DNA of 64,000 bases, taken from the NCBI GenBank assembly GCA_963575645.1, contig OY754475.1:9486001-9550000 (forward strand), given 5' to 3'. The DNA comes from Xanthostigma xanthostigma. Taxonomy: Eukaryota; Arthropoda; Insecta; Raphidioptera; Raphidiidae. Positions 52,047 through 62,406 of this stretch are shown here, one piece after another (the first letter of the stretch is position 1; the number at the start of each line of letters is the position of its first letter). A model generated the notes under the pieces. That model saw only the letters and a list, made by a program, of their open reading frames with translations, did not search any database and was not told the DNA's origin. The translations under genes and the position numbers were made by a program.

Positions 52047-52704
52047 TGTTACAATCTCCCCGTTGGGCCAACAAAGAGTTTCGTGAGACGACAATCAGTT
52101 TGTCATTCAAACAATGACACATATTGTTGTGGGAGACAACAGTCGGCTTGATTGATGTTCAAACAATATGCGTAGGTAAAAAGGGCTTTGTTGCCAAATT
52201 CCAGACAACAATGAATGCAAGAAACAAAAGAACGATTCAACTACTATACAAACGACGGGATAGCTCAGTCTCACGGACAAACAGTCATCATACGACAGTC
52301 CACGGAGGCAGTCAACATACAGAATCGTACGGGGGGCAGTCATGATACGACAGTGATACATTGTGCTTCATCGACAAACAGTTGTGACAAATAAATTAAC
52401 AGTCAGTGAACAATACTGAGGTAACTACGAATATAAATAAATGAAATACTAAGTGTGTTAAATAAATTTTGGTGTGTTCCTGTCTTGTAAATAATCTTGT
52501 TTATATAGCTGTATGTGTTTTTGTATACATAAAAGTGACTTTGTGTTCTTCATTACTTATTCTATTATTTTATTAGTTAGAACTGTCGTTTTGTTTCTGT
52601 TACGCTATAAAGAAGTGCTTTTTGTTTGTTTATCTGTTTTGTTAACGTTTTATTATTACTGTAAATAAATATTTTCCACCACTACTTAGAACAGTTTTGT
52701 TACA
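52047..52704 (+). mobile_element. Solo LTR fossil
   Basis: Begins TGTTACAATCTCCCCGTTGG, ends AATATTTTCCACCACTACTT, then CAGTTTTGTTACA. TGTTACA at both termini and the CTGTAAATAAATA region fit an LTR of BEL/Pao or Gypsy type. It shares most of its length with the minus-strand copy at 13704-14343 and its 3' part with 26933-27547. No coding interior is attached. Short open frames within it are incidental. Confidence 0.78.
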
Positions 52705-52706
52705 GT

Positions 52707-53140
52707 ATTAAATATTACCAATCCAACCCACTAGTGGGGAATGGTACTAGTTTAGGTCAAAATTCACTTTTCCAAAATTTTACAATATTTTTTCGTTTTG
52801 AGGTCAATTGAATCCAAAAAACATATTTTTGGAAAAATTCAGTGCGTCTGTCTGTTGGTCTGTTAGTCTGTGAACACGTAACAGGTCAAACGGATGAGTG
52901 GATTGAAACCCATTTTAAATAAGCTTCTTGCGATGTCAAATTCCAACATGTGGGCCAAATCTCGTTTAAATCGATGAAGTCCACACACATAATATATAAA
53001 TAGACTTTTCCAAAAATGGTGCCAAATTTCTTAGGAGGCTATGAAACGTCGGGTTATTTTGGTCCGATCTCTAGGTCCCGCCATCCGACCGACGCCAATA
53101 GTGTAAGTGCCTTACGGCAAATACACAAAAAAAACAGAAG
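52707..53140 (-). repeat. Interspersed repeat V/W, long copy
   Basis: On the minus strand: GTGTATTTGCC, GGCGGGACCTAG, TTGGCACCATTTTTGG (as at 16777), then TCATCCGTTTGACCTGTTAC, AGACTAACAGACCAACAGAC and AAAATATGTTTTTTGGATTC (as at 59990-60580). It ends ACCATTCCCCACTAGTGGGT. It shows the 16777 and 59990 repeats are parts of one element. Confidence 0.75.
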
Positions 53141-53614
53141 CCGCTAAGTGTATTAAATTCTAAGTTGGAAATGTGTTTTCTGCCGTGATCCGTTTATCGT
53201 CGGCAACAGACTGCCTGAGATATTAGCATTAAGGGCAATAACAATGCAGACGCATGCAAGTGTCTAATAGAACGGGCGTTAACCGTAGCCGTATCTACCG
53301 TTTGTGCATCCTCAATCACTCGAGGCAGACACTTTGCTTCAACGACCACGGCCCGAGGGCTCCCGGTCCTTTCCAACCGTTCCACAACAGCGGCGGTTCG
53401 TATAATTGCTCAACAGTAACATAAGACTTGGGGTCAGCGAGTAACGCGAATTTTCCTTCCTGTGAATCAACACGGTTCGAGTAATATCGAGAGAATTCTC
53501 ATAAAAGGTGTTTTTTAACATATTTTTCATATTTTTGCAATTGGTCTTCTCCACACATTCAATAAGTTATTCTAAAACTCCTCACCGTATCTTTCAAAGG
53601 CGAGTATGCAAAAA
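53141..53614. other. No recognisable gene
   Basis: A GC-richer patch at 53330-53400 gives short minus-strand frames without domains. Confidence 0.4.
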
Positions 53615-53711
53615 ATACTTTAGTATCGAGGTATGTAAGCTTTCAGGACCGGCGTTGATCCAAATCTTCTTGGTTTCTGGGCTTGTACGTCGTGGTCCAT
53701 TGGTATTACTA

Positions 53712-53750
53712 CCTGACGTTTCGTCTACAACTACGGTAGACATTATCGAA
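53712..53750 (-). ncRNA. Hammerhead-like motif of the Penelope-like left arm
   Basis: On the minus strand: GATAAT, GTCTAC, CGTAGTT, GTAGAC, GAAACGTCAGG. A six-pair stem II and GAAACGTC are present. The CUGANGA box is not recognisable, so this is a relic of the motif at best. Confidence 0.5.
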
Positions 53751-54429
53751 GGCGATGTGGTAGCGGGCGAAGTTTCCTTCTAGGCTGCTCACAGGTAAGT
53801 GTGTCGACAAGTGTGGTACTTCCATCTTTTATAGTCAACGTGCTCGTGTTCTCTACTCGGTCGTAGTATGCTCTTCTGTGATTGGTCGTTCCATTCAGTG
53901 GGTTGGTATTGCACAGTGCTGGTGTCCAGGTTTTACTTAGATTCAAAGCTTCACCTTTCCGGTTGAAATTATTTGTGTTAATGTGTATTTATATGGCCTC
54001 TCTGTATATGCGTGGGTAGTAACTCGATGTTCTGTCTATAACTTTGGTTTCTTCAAAAACGATCTTATGGTTGTCTAGAGTCAACGTATGCTTGGCTATT
54101 GCCTCTAGACAACCATAAGATACTTTTTGAAGAAACCAGTTATAGACAGAACATCTCACTACCCACGCATATACAGAGAGGCCATAGAAATACACAAATA
54201 TGCAAATAATTTCAACCGGAAAGATGAAAGTTTGACTCTAAGTAAAACCTGGACACCAGCACTGTGCAATACCAACCCACTGAATGGAACGACCAATCAC
54301 AGAAGAGCATACTACGACCGAGTAGAGAACACGAGCACGTTGACTATAAAAGATGGAAGTACCACACTTGTCGACACACTTACCTGTGAGCAGCCTAGAA
54401 GGAAACTTCGCCCGCTACCACATCACCTT

Positions 54430-54468
54430 TAATAATGTCTACCGTAGTTGTAGACGAAACGTCAGGTA
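54430..54468 (+). ncRNA. Hammerhead-like motif of the Penelope-like right arm
   Basis: AATAAT, GTCTAC, CGTAGTT, GTAGAC, GAAACGTCAGG, the counterpart of the left-arm motif and of the one at 13029-13065 (minus). Same reservation about the first conserved box. Confidence 0.5.
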
Positions 54469-54533
54469 GTAATACCAATGGACCACGGCATACAATCCCG
54501 GAAACCAAGAAGGTTTGGATACTTTAGTATCGA

Positions 54534-54983
54534 TTAGAAAATATGCAAGCATTCAAAGTGACACGCGATATATGACCGAGCCTTGGCACAAAGCGGCATC
54601 ATCATGAATAGAAAGACAAATATAATGCAGCGCAAGAAGCCCGCGCGTCTTGCGCAGCAATATAAACGTCAGAATAGAACAGAGCAGAGTGCACACGCGA
54701 CATTACATCCGAACGATTGACCACCAATGGACAATTGTTGTGCCGTGCAGTTTTGTATGCTCATTGTCAATTGTTACACCGCATTCATATACGGTGCATG
54801 TGCAGAACGTATTGCGATCCAACGTCGCGGAATACAATATTCTTGAAATGCACCTTCCGACAAGGACGACTCGTGAACAGGACGCGGTCGATTAGATTTT
54901 TAAAGCTGCACAAGATTCGACTCGAGTTGAAGTTGAAGGACTTTGTGGCGTATAGCGACGGTTGGAATACCATTTAGTAGCAG
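54534..54983. other. No recognisable gene
   Basis: Overlapping frames of 81 and 86 codons (54650-54977, plus) without recognisable domains. GC a little higher than the neighbours. Confidence 0.4.
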
Positions 54984-55025
54984 CTAGCGATCCGGTTCGA
55001 CTTCGCCCGGATTTGTAGATTGTAA
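54984..55025 (-). mobile_element. Helitron family 2, 3' terminus
   Basis: On the minus strand: CAATCTACAAATCCGGGCGA, AGTCGAACCGGATCG, CTAG. The rest of the element is absent. Confidence 0.6.
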
Positions 55026-55039
55026 TTATTCTATTAAAT

Positions 55040-55165
55040 CAGTGATTCCCAAATTGGCCGCTATCGCCCCCTGGTAGATACTGCGGGGATCCAGGGAGCG
55101 GTGACAGCCACAGGTGCAGTTGGGGGCGGTGATGGCCACAGGTGTAGTTGGGGACGGTGAATTCT
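55040..55165 (+). mobile_element. hAT-type left end only
   Basis: CAGTGATTCCCAAATTGGCC is close to the left end of the hAT element at 2796. It is followed by a duplicated GGCGGTGATGGCCACAGGTG-like segment. No right end found. Confidence 0.5.
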
Positions 55166-55189
55166 GGGTTCAATAGTTTCTAATTTAAC

Positions 55190-55380
55190 ACCTTTCTTTA
55201 CTACATTTGAAAAACAATACCTTTTCACTTTTTAAGATAAATATTAAACATTTTTTAATAGAACGGGCTTTTTATAGTGTTAATGAATTTTTATATGGCT
55301 GATAGCTTTATAATTTTATCTTGTATTTCGTTGACGTGTATGTCTCAAATGACCAAATAAATATCTATCTATCTATATAC
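55190..55380 (+). pseudogene. LINE 3' end with (ATCT)n tail
   Basis: Translation gives LFKINIKHFLIERAFYSVNE and FLYG then stop, closely matching the end of the minus-strand LINE at 55531 (LKSFLIENAFYTVNE). A short UTR and AAATAAATATCTATCTATCT tail follow. 5' truncated. Confidence 0.7.
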
Positions 55381-55506
55381 ATATTTTGCCTATTAATTAA
55401 AAATTATATTTTAAACATTTCGTCTTTGTCGATATGTGCTACAGAGTGAGGTTATATTGTGTCGTTAAATCAGGATGTCTAATCAAATATGGTGATAGAT
55501 TATCGA

Positions 55507-56482
55507 ATAATAATAATAATAATAAATTTATTATCCTTTTTTGATCATGCATACAGCAGGAGGATTTTTTTCATTTACAGTATAAAAGGCGTTTTCAATA
55601 AGAAATGACTTTAATTGTTTTTTCAATCTAGAAATATTGTTTTCCTTTTTCAGATTTAAAGGCAACTTATTATACAAGCGAATACAGTTGCAATACATAT
55701 TTTTGCTATACCGAGATAATATGTGAGATGGTAGTCTCAACTGCATTTTTGATCTGGTGTTACAATTATGAACATCGCTGTTCATTATGAAAAGTTCCTT
55801 GTGTTGTGCCACAAATACAATGCATTCATAAAGGAACAAACTTGGCACAGTTAAAATCTTAAGCTGATTGAACAGAGGTTTACAAGAAGTTCTCATAGCA
55901 GATTTTGATATTGTTCGGATCGCTCTTTTCTGAATAATAAATACCCTTTGAGAGAATGACGAATCACCCCAAAAAATAATACCATAAGGCAAATGGACTG
56001 AAAGTACGCGTAGTATATATTAATTAAAATGTCATTATTAACGATAGATTGGCATTTTTTAGTAAGTAGCAAATACTATTCAATTTATTTCGGACATATG
56101 GTATTGATATGAACATCCCAACTCAAGGTATCTGAAATATTTAAGCCTAAGAGCTTTGTATTGGAAACTGTTTTTATAGATTTGCCATTTAAAGGTATGA
56201 AAAAGGACGAATCAGGTACATTCTGGGTCGTATGAAAATTTAATAGAACAGTTTTAATAGTATTCAAAACAAGTCCATTTTGTCTACACCACTCATTAAT
56301 TTCATTAACACCAATACTAATCGATTTAGAAATATCACATGTATGTTCAGCTGTAAAAAGTTGACTGGTATCGTCAGCATAAAGCGTAATGTCGGAATTC
56401 GAAACATTTTGTGGTAGGTCATTATTAAATATTAAAAAAAATAACGGACCCAAGATCGATCCTTGAGGAACTCCACAACCAT
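55507..56482 (-). pseudogene. 5'-truncated jockey-like non-LTR retrotransposon (LINE)
   Basis: From the 5' end on the minus strand: GCGVPQGS and GPLFFLIFNNDLP, then the reverse transcriptase catalytic motif LYADDTSQLF, NEWCRQNGLVLNTIKT (thumb side) and KLLGLNISDTLSWDVHI, all in 56085-56480. A frameshift between about 56085 and 56000 leads to the second block (55531-55992): YGIIFWGDSSFSQRVFIIQK, CKPLFNQLKILTVPSLF, NTRSK, RLYNKLPLNL and FLIENAFYTVNE. This motif order is that of jockey-clade ORF2 C-terminal halves. The endonuclease and N-terminal half are missing, as expected of 5' truncation. The 3' end is a (TTA)n tail. Confidence 0.88.
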
Positions 56483-57510
56483 TATTATATTATACAATAT
56501 TATTGTATCATTATTATATATTATATATGGCAGGAAGAAGTTTTACTTCAGTCGTGTGGTTTAAAGCACACTCTTTTTTTTCAATCTATCACATGGGGTG
56601 TCTCCCTTAAGAATGCCATCCCCCGATATAACGCGTCGTCTATGGTCAACAGGATATGTCGGTGTGTGCATATATTTGTTCAAACAAAAATGTACAGTTT
56701 AACATGTTATTTATGCATGAACGATCTTGTTTAGCCATAAATGCAGCTGCACAGCTCGTCTTTTATGACGTTTAGCGCGCACAGGTTGAGTCATAAATTA
56801 AAGTTTGCCACCCGCTACAAGCTCTGCAAAGTTAGCAAACTCGCCTCGGTATGATTGTATACATGTGTCGTGGCGTGACGCTTATAAACTTTGTTGTCGA
56901 GCGTCTAGGTGTGTTTTTTTTTTGTTCAAGAACTTTCAGCGATTTCCACTTAGCTGATTTTGATGTACATTGTTTTTATACCATCGTAAAACTCTGTATA
57001 AGCTGTTAGCTATACTTTGTTTTGCTAATATTCATCGATAGATATTGTACCTAGCTGGATGCAGTGCTGGACTAGACATTTGGAGAGCCCCCAAAACGTG
57101 GATTTGGAACCTTTTTTTAACAAATCTTGTGTGGTTTATTGATCGATAAAATATAAATAAAAACTTAAAAATAATTGCCACTATAAAGTGAAAAACAATA
57201 CAGTTTTGAGGTCGACGCTAATTTAAGGTAGTACGAGCACCAAGGCAATTTTAAATAAAAGGCTTGATTTTTTTTATATGAAGTTGGACTAAGTCTAAAC
57301 CAATTCTGAAAATTTTAGGGGGGGTTGCCCGATTATTTAAATAAATAAATGACTTCAAAAGTAGACATATTTAACATTGGCTTTATGGTAAAACGGTAGA
57401 TGGATGATATGTTTTCATTGATTTCTCCAAAACTAGTCGGTGGAAATAAAAAAAACTATTTAAATTAAAGTTAAAACCTTAATAAATTATTGAAAACAAA
57501 AGAAAAAACT
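56483..57510. other. No recognisable gene
   Basis: AT-rich near 56490-56530, otherwise unique-looking. A TTAAGGTAGTACGAGCACC at 57229 resembles an end of the element at 61138, without a partner. Confidence 0.4.
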
Positions 57511-57580
57511 TTGTGCCCGACTAATTAAAAAGATATTTAATTAAAAAGATTAAATATCTTTTCAATTAGTCGGGCACAAC
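57511..57580. repeat. Inverted repeat, 30-bp arms
   Basis: TTGTGCCCGACTAATT and AAAAAGATATTTAATT face TTAAATATCTTTTCAATTAG and TCGGGCACAA with one mismatch, about a 10-nt loop. Confidence 0.88.
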
Positions 57581-57971
57581 GGTTTTTTTCTATACTCCCA
57601 TATAAGATGGTTCTCCTTACCTCTACTCTCCATAGTACCTTCATGCTAATACACATCCGAGTACAGTATGTTTAGAAACATCCGATAGAGGCGCTGTGAT
57701 ACATACAAAGGATTATTTATAGGTTAAATTAGTCGGGTTATGTCTGCATATGCACGCTGTTTAACTGTTATAACCGCTGCTAGCGAATGTGACGTTCGTT
57801 TGTTATTTTGCGGTCGGTTAAACTTCGCGTAACGACGGCCATTTTAGTGCCCCCCGCGCATACATCACATTTTACAATATTTTTATTTTCCGGCACATGC
57901 CTTAACTGATATTTGGCTACATTGATTGATCCACAAGTTCTATTAAACTTCGTTTAATATCGGTTACATTA
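57581..57971. other. No recognisable gene; one repeated phrase
   Basis: CGGCACATGCCTTAACTGAT, then ATTTGGCTACA at 57893-57925, recurs with small changes at 59163-59195. Otherwise unremarkable. Confidence 0.45.
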
Positions 57972-58823
57972 CCAAGGTGGCGTAGTGGTGAGAGCACTCG
58001 ATTCGCATTCGGGAGGTACTGGATTCGAATCCCGGCAGGGAATTTTTCCTGCTGTCTCTCGCCGAGAAACGGTAATTCCTGTATTGGCCATCTTGTTGAG
58101 GTTTTCAATGATTTCTCTCAATATAATTCCAGATAAATTTCGAGATGGTTCCTTATTCAAGGATATGGCCGATTACCTATCAAACTCCTGTGCTCAAAAT
58201 CATATATATTAATACGCTAAGGTTAAAGATGTTTGCCTCCCTTTTTAGAAATAACCTCACAATTTCTCCACATAAATTATATATCATTTTACAGATAATT
58301 GCTTTCTATTAAAATACAGCAACGCTGAACGTCTGCCATCTGAGAAGGTGACGGCTTTAATTTTGAAACAGCGAGCAACGCTGAAAAACGTCACAGCAAT
58401 GCTGCATGATGCCATCTGACGGCTTAGCTCAACGCTTTTGCTACTTGCGCCTCTATATGACAATTTTAGTAATATATTTTTTCGATCTGTCATCTGAGCT
58501 TCATATTGTAATACAACAAAAAGAAGAACGTTATAGCAGTGTGCAAAATTAGAAACGAATTGAATACCTGCATTCATATTTAAAAAATAATTTTGTAAAG
58601 TGATAATTATTATACTTATTTAGTGCGAATAATTCGCACAGGTCACACTAGTTTGTCTATGTTATCCTAACGTCCTAAAATTCCTTCATTCGCCCATTGC
58701 TATTAATTAAGTGGAAGCTGAAAAATGTAGAAAATAACGAAGAGTGTGATAAATGGAAAATAGTAATGGTGCGAATGGCCTCTGTTATGACAAAATCGAG
58801 AAACGGATGTTAAACATTATTAT
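57972..58823 (+). mobile_element. tRNA-derived SINE split by a Helitron
   Basis: Head GGTGGCGTAGTGGTGAGAGC and GGATTCGAATCCCGG, body GCCGAGAAACGGTAATTCC and CGAGATGGTTCCTTATTCAA, 3' part TAATGGTGCGAATGGCCTCT, tail (ATT)n. Flanks TAATATCGGTTACATTAC and TAATATCGGTCATTC are an imperfect target duplication. The Helitron at 58200-58651 sits inside. Confidence 0.9.
58200..58651 (+). mobile_element. Helitron family 3, copy 3, inserted in a SINE
   Basis: Begins TCATATATATTAATACG and ends GTGCGAATAATTCGCAC, AGGTCACA, CTAG. Removing it leaves GCTCAAAATTTGTCTA, which is exactly the wording of the intact SINE at 23377. This proves the boundaries and the A/T insertion site with no target duplication. At 452 bp it is shorter than the other two copies. 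Confidence 0.95.
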
Positions 58824-58979
58824 TAATATCGGTCATTCTAAAGTCCTTTACTAGCACCATATTTTAATCGAAATAAAAATTTATGTGAGAAGTTCGCACG
58901 ACTTAAATTTTCGCATAGTTTACAGTCCGGAGACCCGGATTATTATAAAGTGTGACACGGCGCCTACACCACAGTTTTA

Positions 58980-59142
58980 TTTTTAAACCCGGTACCTACG
59001 CCATATTTCAATTTTAAAATTCGGCACACACGCCATATTTTAATTTTAAAACTCGGCACCTACGCCATATTTTAATTTTAAAATTCGGCACCCACGCCAT
59101 ATTTTAATTTTAAAACCCGGCACCTACGCCATATTTTAATCA
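58980..59142. repeat. 32-bp minisatellite, five units
   Basis: CCTACGCCATATTTTAATTT recurs with CGCCAT at 58999, 59031, 59063, 59095 and 59127. The linker is TAAAACCCGGCA or TAAAATTCGGCA. Confidence 0.93.
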
Positions 59143-59200
59143 CAATCGAAATAAAAAATTTCTGGCACATGCCGTAATTGATATCTGGCTACAATTAGAG

Positions 59201-59989
59201 AACCTAGAGAGTTAGATAAATAAACGCGCAATATTGTGACACGGGATTTCCCCGTCCTAATTACCCCCATAGGAATTGTAACACAGATGTTTATCGTGGA
59301 CACATTTAAAGGTGGATGTAGACTTGAGCGCATATGTGTGATGGAAGCGAACACATGTGCGTGCTTACTTAACAAGTGTGTCATCACTTTATCTGATTAG
59401 TCACTTTATTTAATGAATCTAAGGTGCTAATTAATATAACACAAATATGTCAAAAAAATTATGTTATTATTTTGACCTCTTAATAAGTCAAAATCTATTC
59501 AACAGAAACACATGAAATTTGGTTTATTTATTAAAATTCTTTAGGTTAACAAGAAACTCAAATTTCATAATAACAGCTCAAACGATTATTGGGATATTAA
59601 CGTCTCAAAATCAAAATTTTTATCACTGATTATCCGTAAAATACAACATCCCAAAAATCTTCGCATACTACCCAAAAATCTCCGCGGTAATGACTAGTAT
59701 TCAATATGATATTTGCTATTCATTGCCATGGTTACCTATACATAATATAAATGTTCCACGTCATGTAAAAATTATTTAAAGCATGCCGAACTAGTTTATT
59801 TCTGACAGTTCCATAAAACAAAAGAGCGGCTGATTTTTTTTTTATTTTCAAAATATTTTCGAAACTATAAAGTTTAGAAAAAAAATTTTTAACAAAAATT
59901 TCTTGAAAAAATAAATAGAATAAGAAGCCGTTATGAAAAGTCTACCATTATTATATAAAAAACACCGTTTTAGCATATATCTCTTCTGC
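59201..59989. other. No recognisable gene
   Basis: An 83-codon minus-strand frame (59136-59387) overlaps the minisatellite edge and has no domain. Otherwise AT-rich. Confidence 0.4.
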
Positions 59990-60580
59990 GCATGAGCCGA
60001 TTTTCCCCAAATCAATAGGGCTCTTCATATTTGCATACCAAATATCCTCCCAAAATTTGGTTTCAATCTGCTTATCCGTTTGACCTGTATCGTGTTCATA
60101 GACTAACAAACAAACAGACTAACAGACGCACAGAGTTTTTCCAAAAATATGTTTTTTGGATTTGGGGAACCTTAATACGGAAAGATATTGTAAATATTAA
60201 AATTTTACAAAGTAAGGATATATTTTTATAAATTTTTAAAATTGATTTTAAAGTTTTTATTATTTTTATAAAGTTTAGTTTAAAAAAAAAAAATTTAAAT
60301 GATGGACAATATTGTTTTTAAATTAATTTATGTTTTTAATTTGTGACTTTTAAAGACATTTTTAAGGTCCTGAAGAAGGCAATAATTGCTTGCCGAAACG
60401 TTGACTATTAAATGAAGTTCTATTAAATAAAAATTGTTTTAAAATTTAGCCTTGTATCCCGTTAATTTCATTATACCATAATACCAAGGTGTCTTATTTT
60501 ATTTGATATTGTAAAATTTTTGAAAAGTGATTTTTGACCTAAACTAGTACCATTCCCCACCTGTGGGTTGGAATGGTAAA
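59990..60580 (+). repeat. Interspersed repeat W, with hammerhead-like motif
   Basis: TATCCGTTTGACCTGTATCG, ACAAACAGACTAACAGACGC and AAAATATGTTTTTTGGATTT, then after about 270 bp TTTTTGACCTAAACTAGTAC, CATTCCCCACCTGTGGGTTG, GAATGG. Both outer parts match the minus strand of 52707-52990, which lacks the middle part holding the motif at 60366. Confidence 0.72.
60366..60406 (+). ncRNA. Minimal hammerhead-ribozyme-like motif
   Basis: In order: GGTC, C, TGAAGA, A, GGCAA, TAATTGC, TTGCC, GAAA, CGT, T, GACT. CTGAAGA fits CUGANGA, stem II is GGCAA/TTGCC (five perfect pairs), and GAAACGT allows a two-pair stem III. Stem I is GGTC/GACT (one G-U pair). The design is the same as the motif at 12232, with different stem sequence, so the pairing is kept while bases changed. 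Confidence 0.65.
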
Positions 60581-60920
60581 ATCTGTGTACCAATTCATTT
60601 AAAAAACGATATTTTCGGAATGATTTAAGGCCGTTAAAAGCAAACAATAACAATATAACGAGTTATGACTTACAGGCGTCCTATTAATGTATACAGTGGT
60701 CCTATTGGTCCCGCGGGGTATAAAAACAGGCGCATTGCTAAAATAATCCCAACAGCGAGTCAAGATATATCTGCAAGAGGGTGTTTAAGAGAGTTTTAAA
60801 AAATCGTATTAAGCAAATCTCAAGTGCCATTATTACATTACGATAAACTGGTCCCCGGTGTGCTGGGGTCTATGCGCTGCATTTTATATGTACAAGTACG
60901 AAAGAGTACTAAACTGGGGA
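60581..60920. other. TATA-containing sequence, no gene
   Basis: GGGGTATAAAAACAGGCGC at 60716-60734 looks like a core promoter, possibly of an old retroelement, but no reading frame or second copy supports it. Confidence 0.4.
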
Positions 60921-61140
60921 ACGTAGTTTGATTGGAGCGACGCACAGTGGGCCGGAGGTCGAAAAAAAATTAACATTAACATAGCGATTTTTGACATTTA
61001 ATAGTGTAAATACCTGTAAGTACTGTCATTAAATTAAATTAAATACTGACCAAGGAAACGTAGTTTGATTAGAGCGGTGCACAGTGGGCCGAAAATTGAA
61101 AAACATTAACATTAACATAGCGACTTTTGGCATTTAATAG
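60921..61140. repeat. Tandem duplication, about 137-bp unit
   Basis: GAACGTAGTTTGATTGGAGC, GCACAGTGGGCCG and AACATTAACATAGCGA occur at about 60919 and 61056. The second unit resumes at 61698 (TACCTGTAAATACTATCAT) after the insertion at 61138-61693. Confidence 0.82.
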
Positions 61141-61693
61141 TAGTTTGGTAGCCAAATGATTTAAACTTGACCCTACATTTTTTTATATTTATTCAAAAGA
61201 TTATAATTAAAGACACCTACTGAAAAATAATCAGATTTTTTTTACCACACCGTTTAAAAGATATAACTAATTAAAGTTATGCAAAAATACACGAGTCATT
61301 ATGAGTATCCATGTTCAATAACTCCGGAAATTGAGGGTTTGCAAAAAATTGACAAACTTGACACCACAAAAAAAACTTTTTAATGGATAGAACGATGTCT
61401 GAAATACAAACTGCAAAAATTTCAGAATAATTTACCATGTACTTTTGATTTTATTAATTTTTTAATACTGACTCTGTTGTTGTAGTGACAGTGGCTAGTG
61501 ACAGCTGAGTACTAATCAAATAATATTTTATTAATTACATTACTATAATTATTTAATTATAATTCGCATTAAATTAAATCAAATAAATTTTTATGTGAAT
61601 TTGTATTAATTATTACCTATAGCATGATTTGGATAATTATTTGAGGAAAAAAAAGTCATTTATTTGACTTGGGATTGGGGCTCCCAAACTACC
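61138..61693. mobile_element. TTAA-flanked 556-bp insertion, piggyBac-like MITE candidate
   Basis: GTAGTTTGGTAGCC near the left end and GGCTCCCAAACTAC near the right end are inverted. TTAA lies at 61134-61137 and 61694-61697. It interrupts the second unit of the tandem duplication, which independently marks it as an insertion. No coding. Confidence 0.65.
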
Positions 61694-61697
61694 TTAA

Positions 61698-62322
61698 ATA
61701 CCTGTAAATACTATCATATTTTATTAAATTAAATACTGACCTAGGAAACGTAGACACAATACCCAAACGGTAACGTTTTTCAATATGTGGTTCACTGAGC
61801 TACGCAACTATTTTATATATGGATAAATATATTATATTATAGACGTTCTACAGCTGGAGTCGTCACCGGTACGAGCTCGGGTTCCTAAAAGCGCTATTTA
61901 AAAACGTTGGATGCAAACTACATTCAAATGTTTCCCCTGAGGGGTCCATAGATGGAATTCTTTATTATTGTTTTGGTCCCATTACGACGCTGTAAATTTG
62001 ATCATATTTTTTCTACACTTGGCCCACCGTGCTGAGCAACGATTCCAAGCGGTAATTTCGTTCCGACTACAGCACCGTCACGATAACAGAAATCTTCTGT
62101 TTATATACAGGTCGACTAAGTCAAGATTTCGCAAGACGAGCAAAGACAATACATATATATAGATATAGCTCCAGAGCTAGTATTTCAATTCCAACTTCGC
62201 CCAGATCTCTTGATTGTTAGTGCTGCTCAAACCGCTTAAATATTTTAAAAGTCTTAGGGTGGAACTTATGTACGCTAAGAGTGCGCTTTCAACCGACCAT
62301 AAATAATATATTATCTGCCGTA
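61698..62322. other. No recognisable gene
   Basis: A 64-codon frame (61968-62162) without domain. At 62178-62218 CTAGTATTTCAATTCC and AACTTCGCCCAGATCT resemble a degraded Helitron family 2 end on the minus strand. Confidence 0.4.
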
Positions 62323-62406
62323 TACAGAATGATTTTTAAGTTGATTCTTCTTTTTTAATAACGTGTAGAAATCAAATAGACGAACAAATATTTTAACTTT
62401 TTTATC
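62323..62406 (+). mobile_element. TA-insertion MITE family BB, left end only
   Basis: TA then TACAGAATGATTTTTAAGTT, AACGTGTAGAAATCAAATAG and ACTTTTTTATCA, matching the left arms at 7354 and 47801. The right half is missing. Confidence 0.8.

Larger units (their letters stand above)
53630..54518. mobile_element. Penelope-like retroelement fossil, inverted dimer of the 3' end
   Basis: Arms 53630-54080 and 54103-54518 are inverted around a 22-nt centre. Each arm encodes, reading outward, the C-terminal tail known from Penelope-like proteins with a GIY-YIG domain (REAIEIHKYANNFNRKDE then LSKTWTP), followed by a segment with GTAGACGAAACGTCAGG. ATACTTTAGTATCGA flanks the whole on both sides (53615-53629 and 54519-54533), so the dimer went in as one event. 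It is truncated and cannot code for a full protein. Confidence 0.88.

Noticed and set aside
52705-52709. Target duplication of the LTR at 52047
   Set aside because: GATAT before and GTATT after do not match well enough to claim a duplication.
53712-53750. Active hammerhead ribozyme in the Penelope-like arms
   Set aside because: Stem II and GAAACGTC are intact but the CUGANGA box is not recognisable in any of the three copies, so I list it only as a relic.
60712-60740. Host promoter at GGGGTATAAAAACAGG
   Set aside because: A TATA motif alone is not enough. No downstream reading frame or transcript evidence can be seen from sequence.
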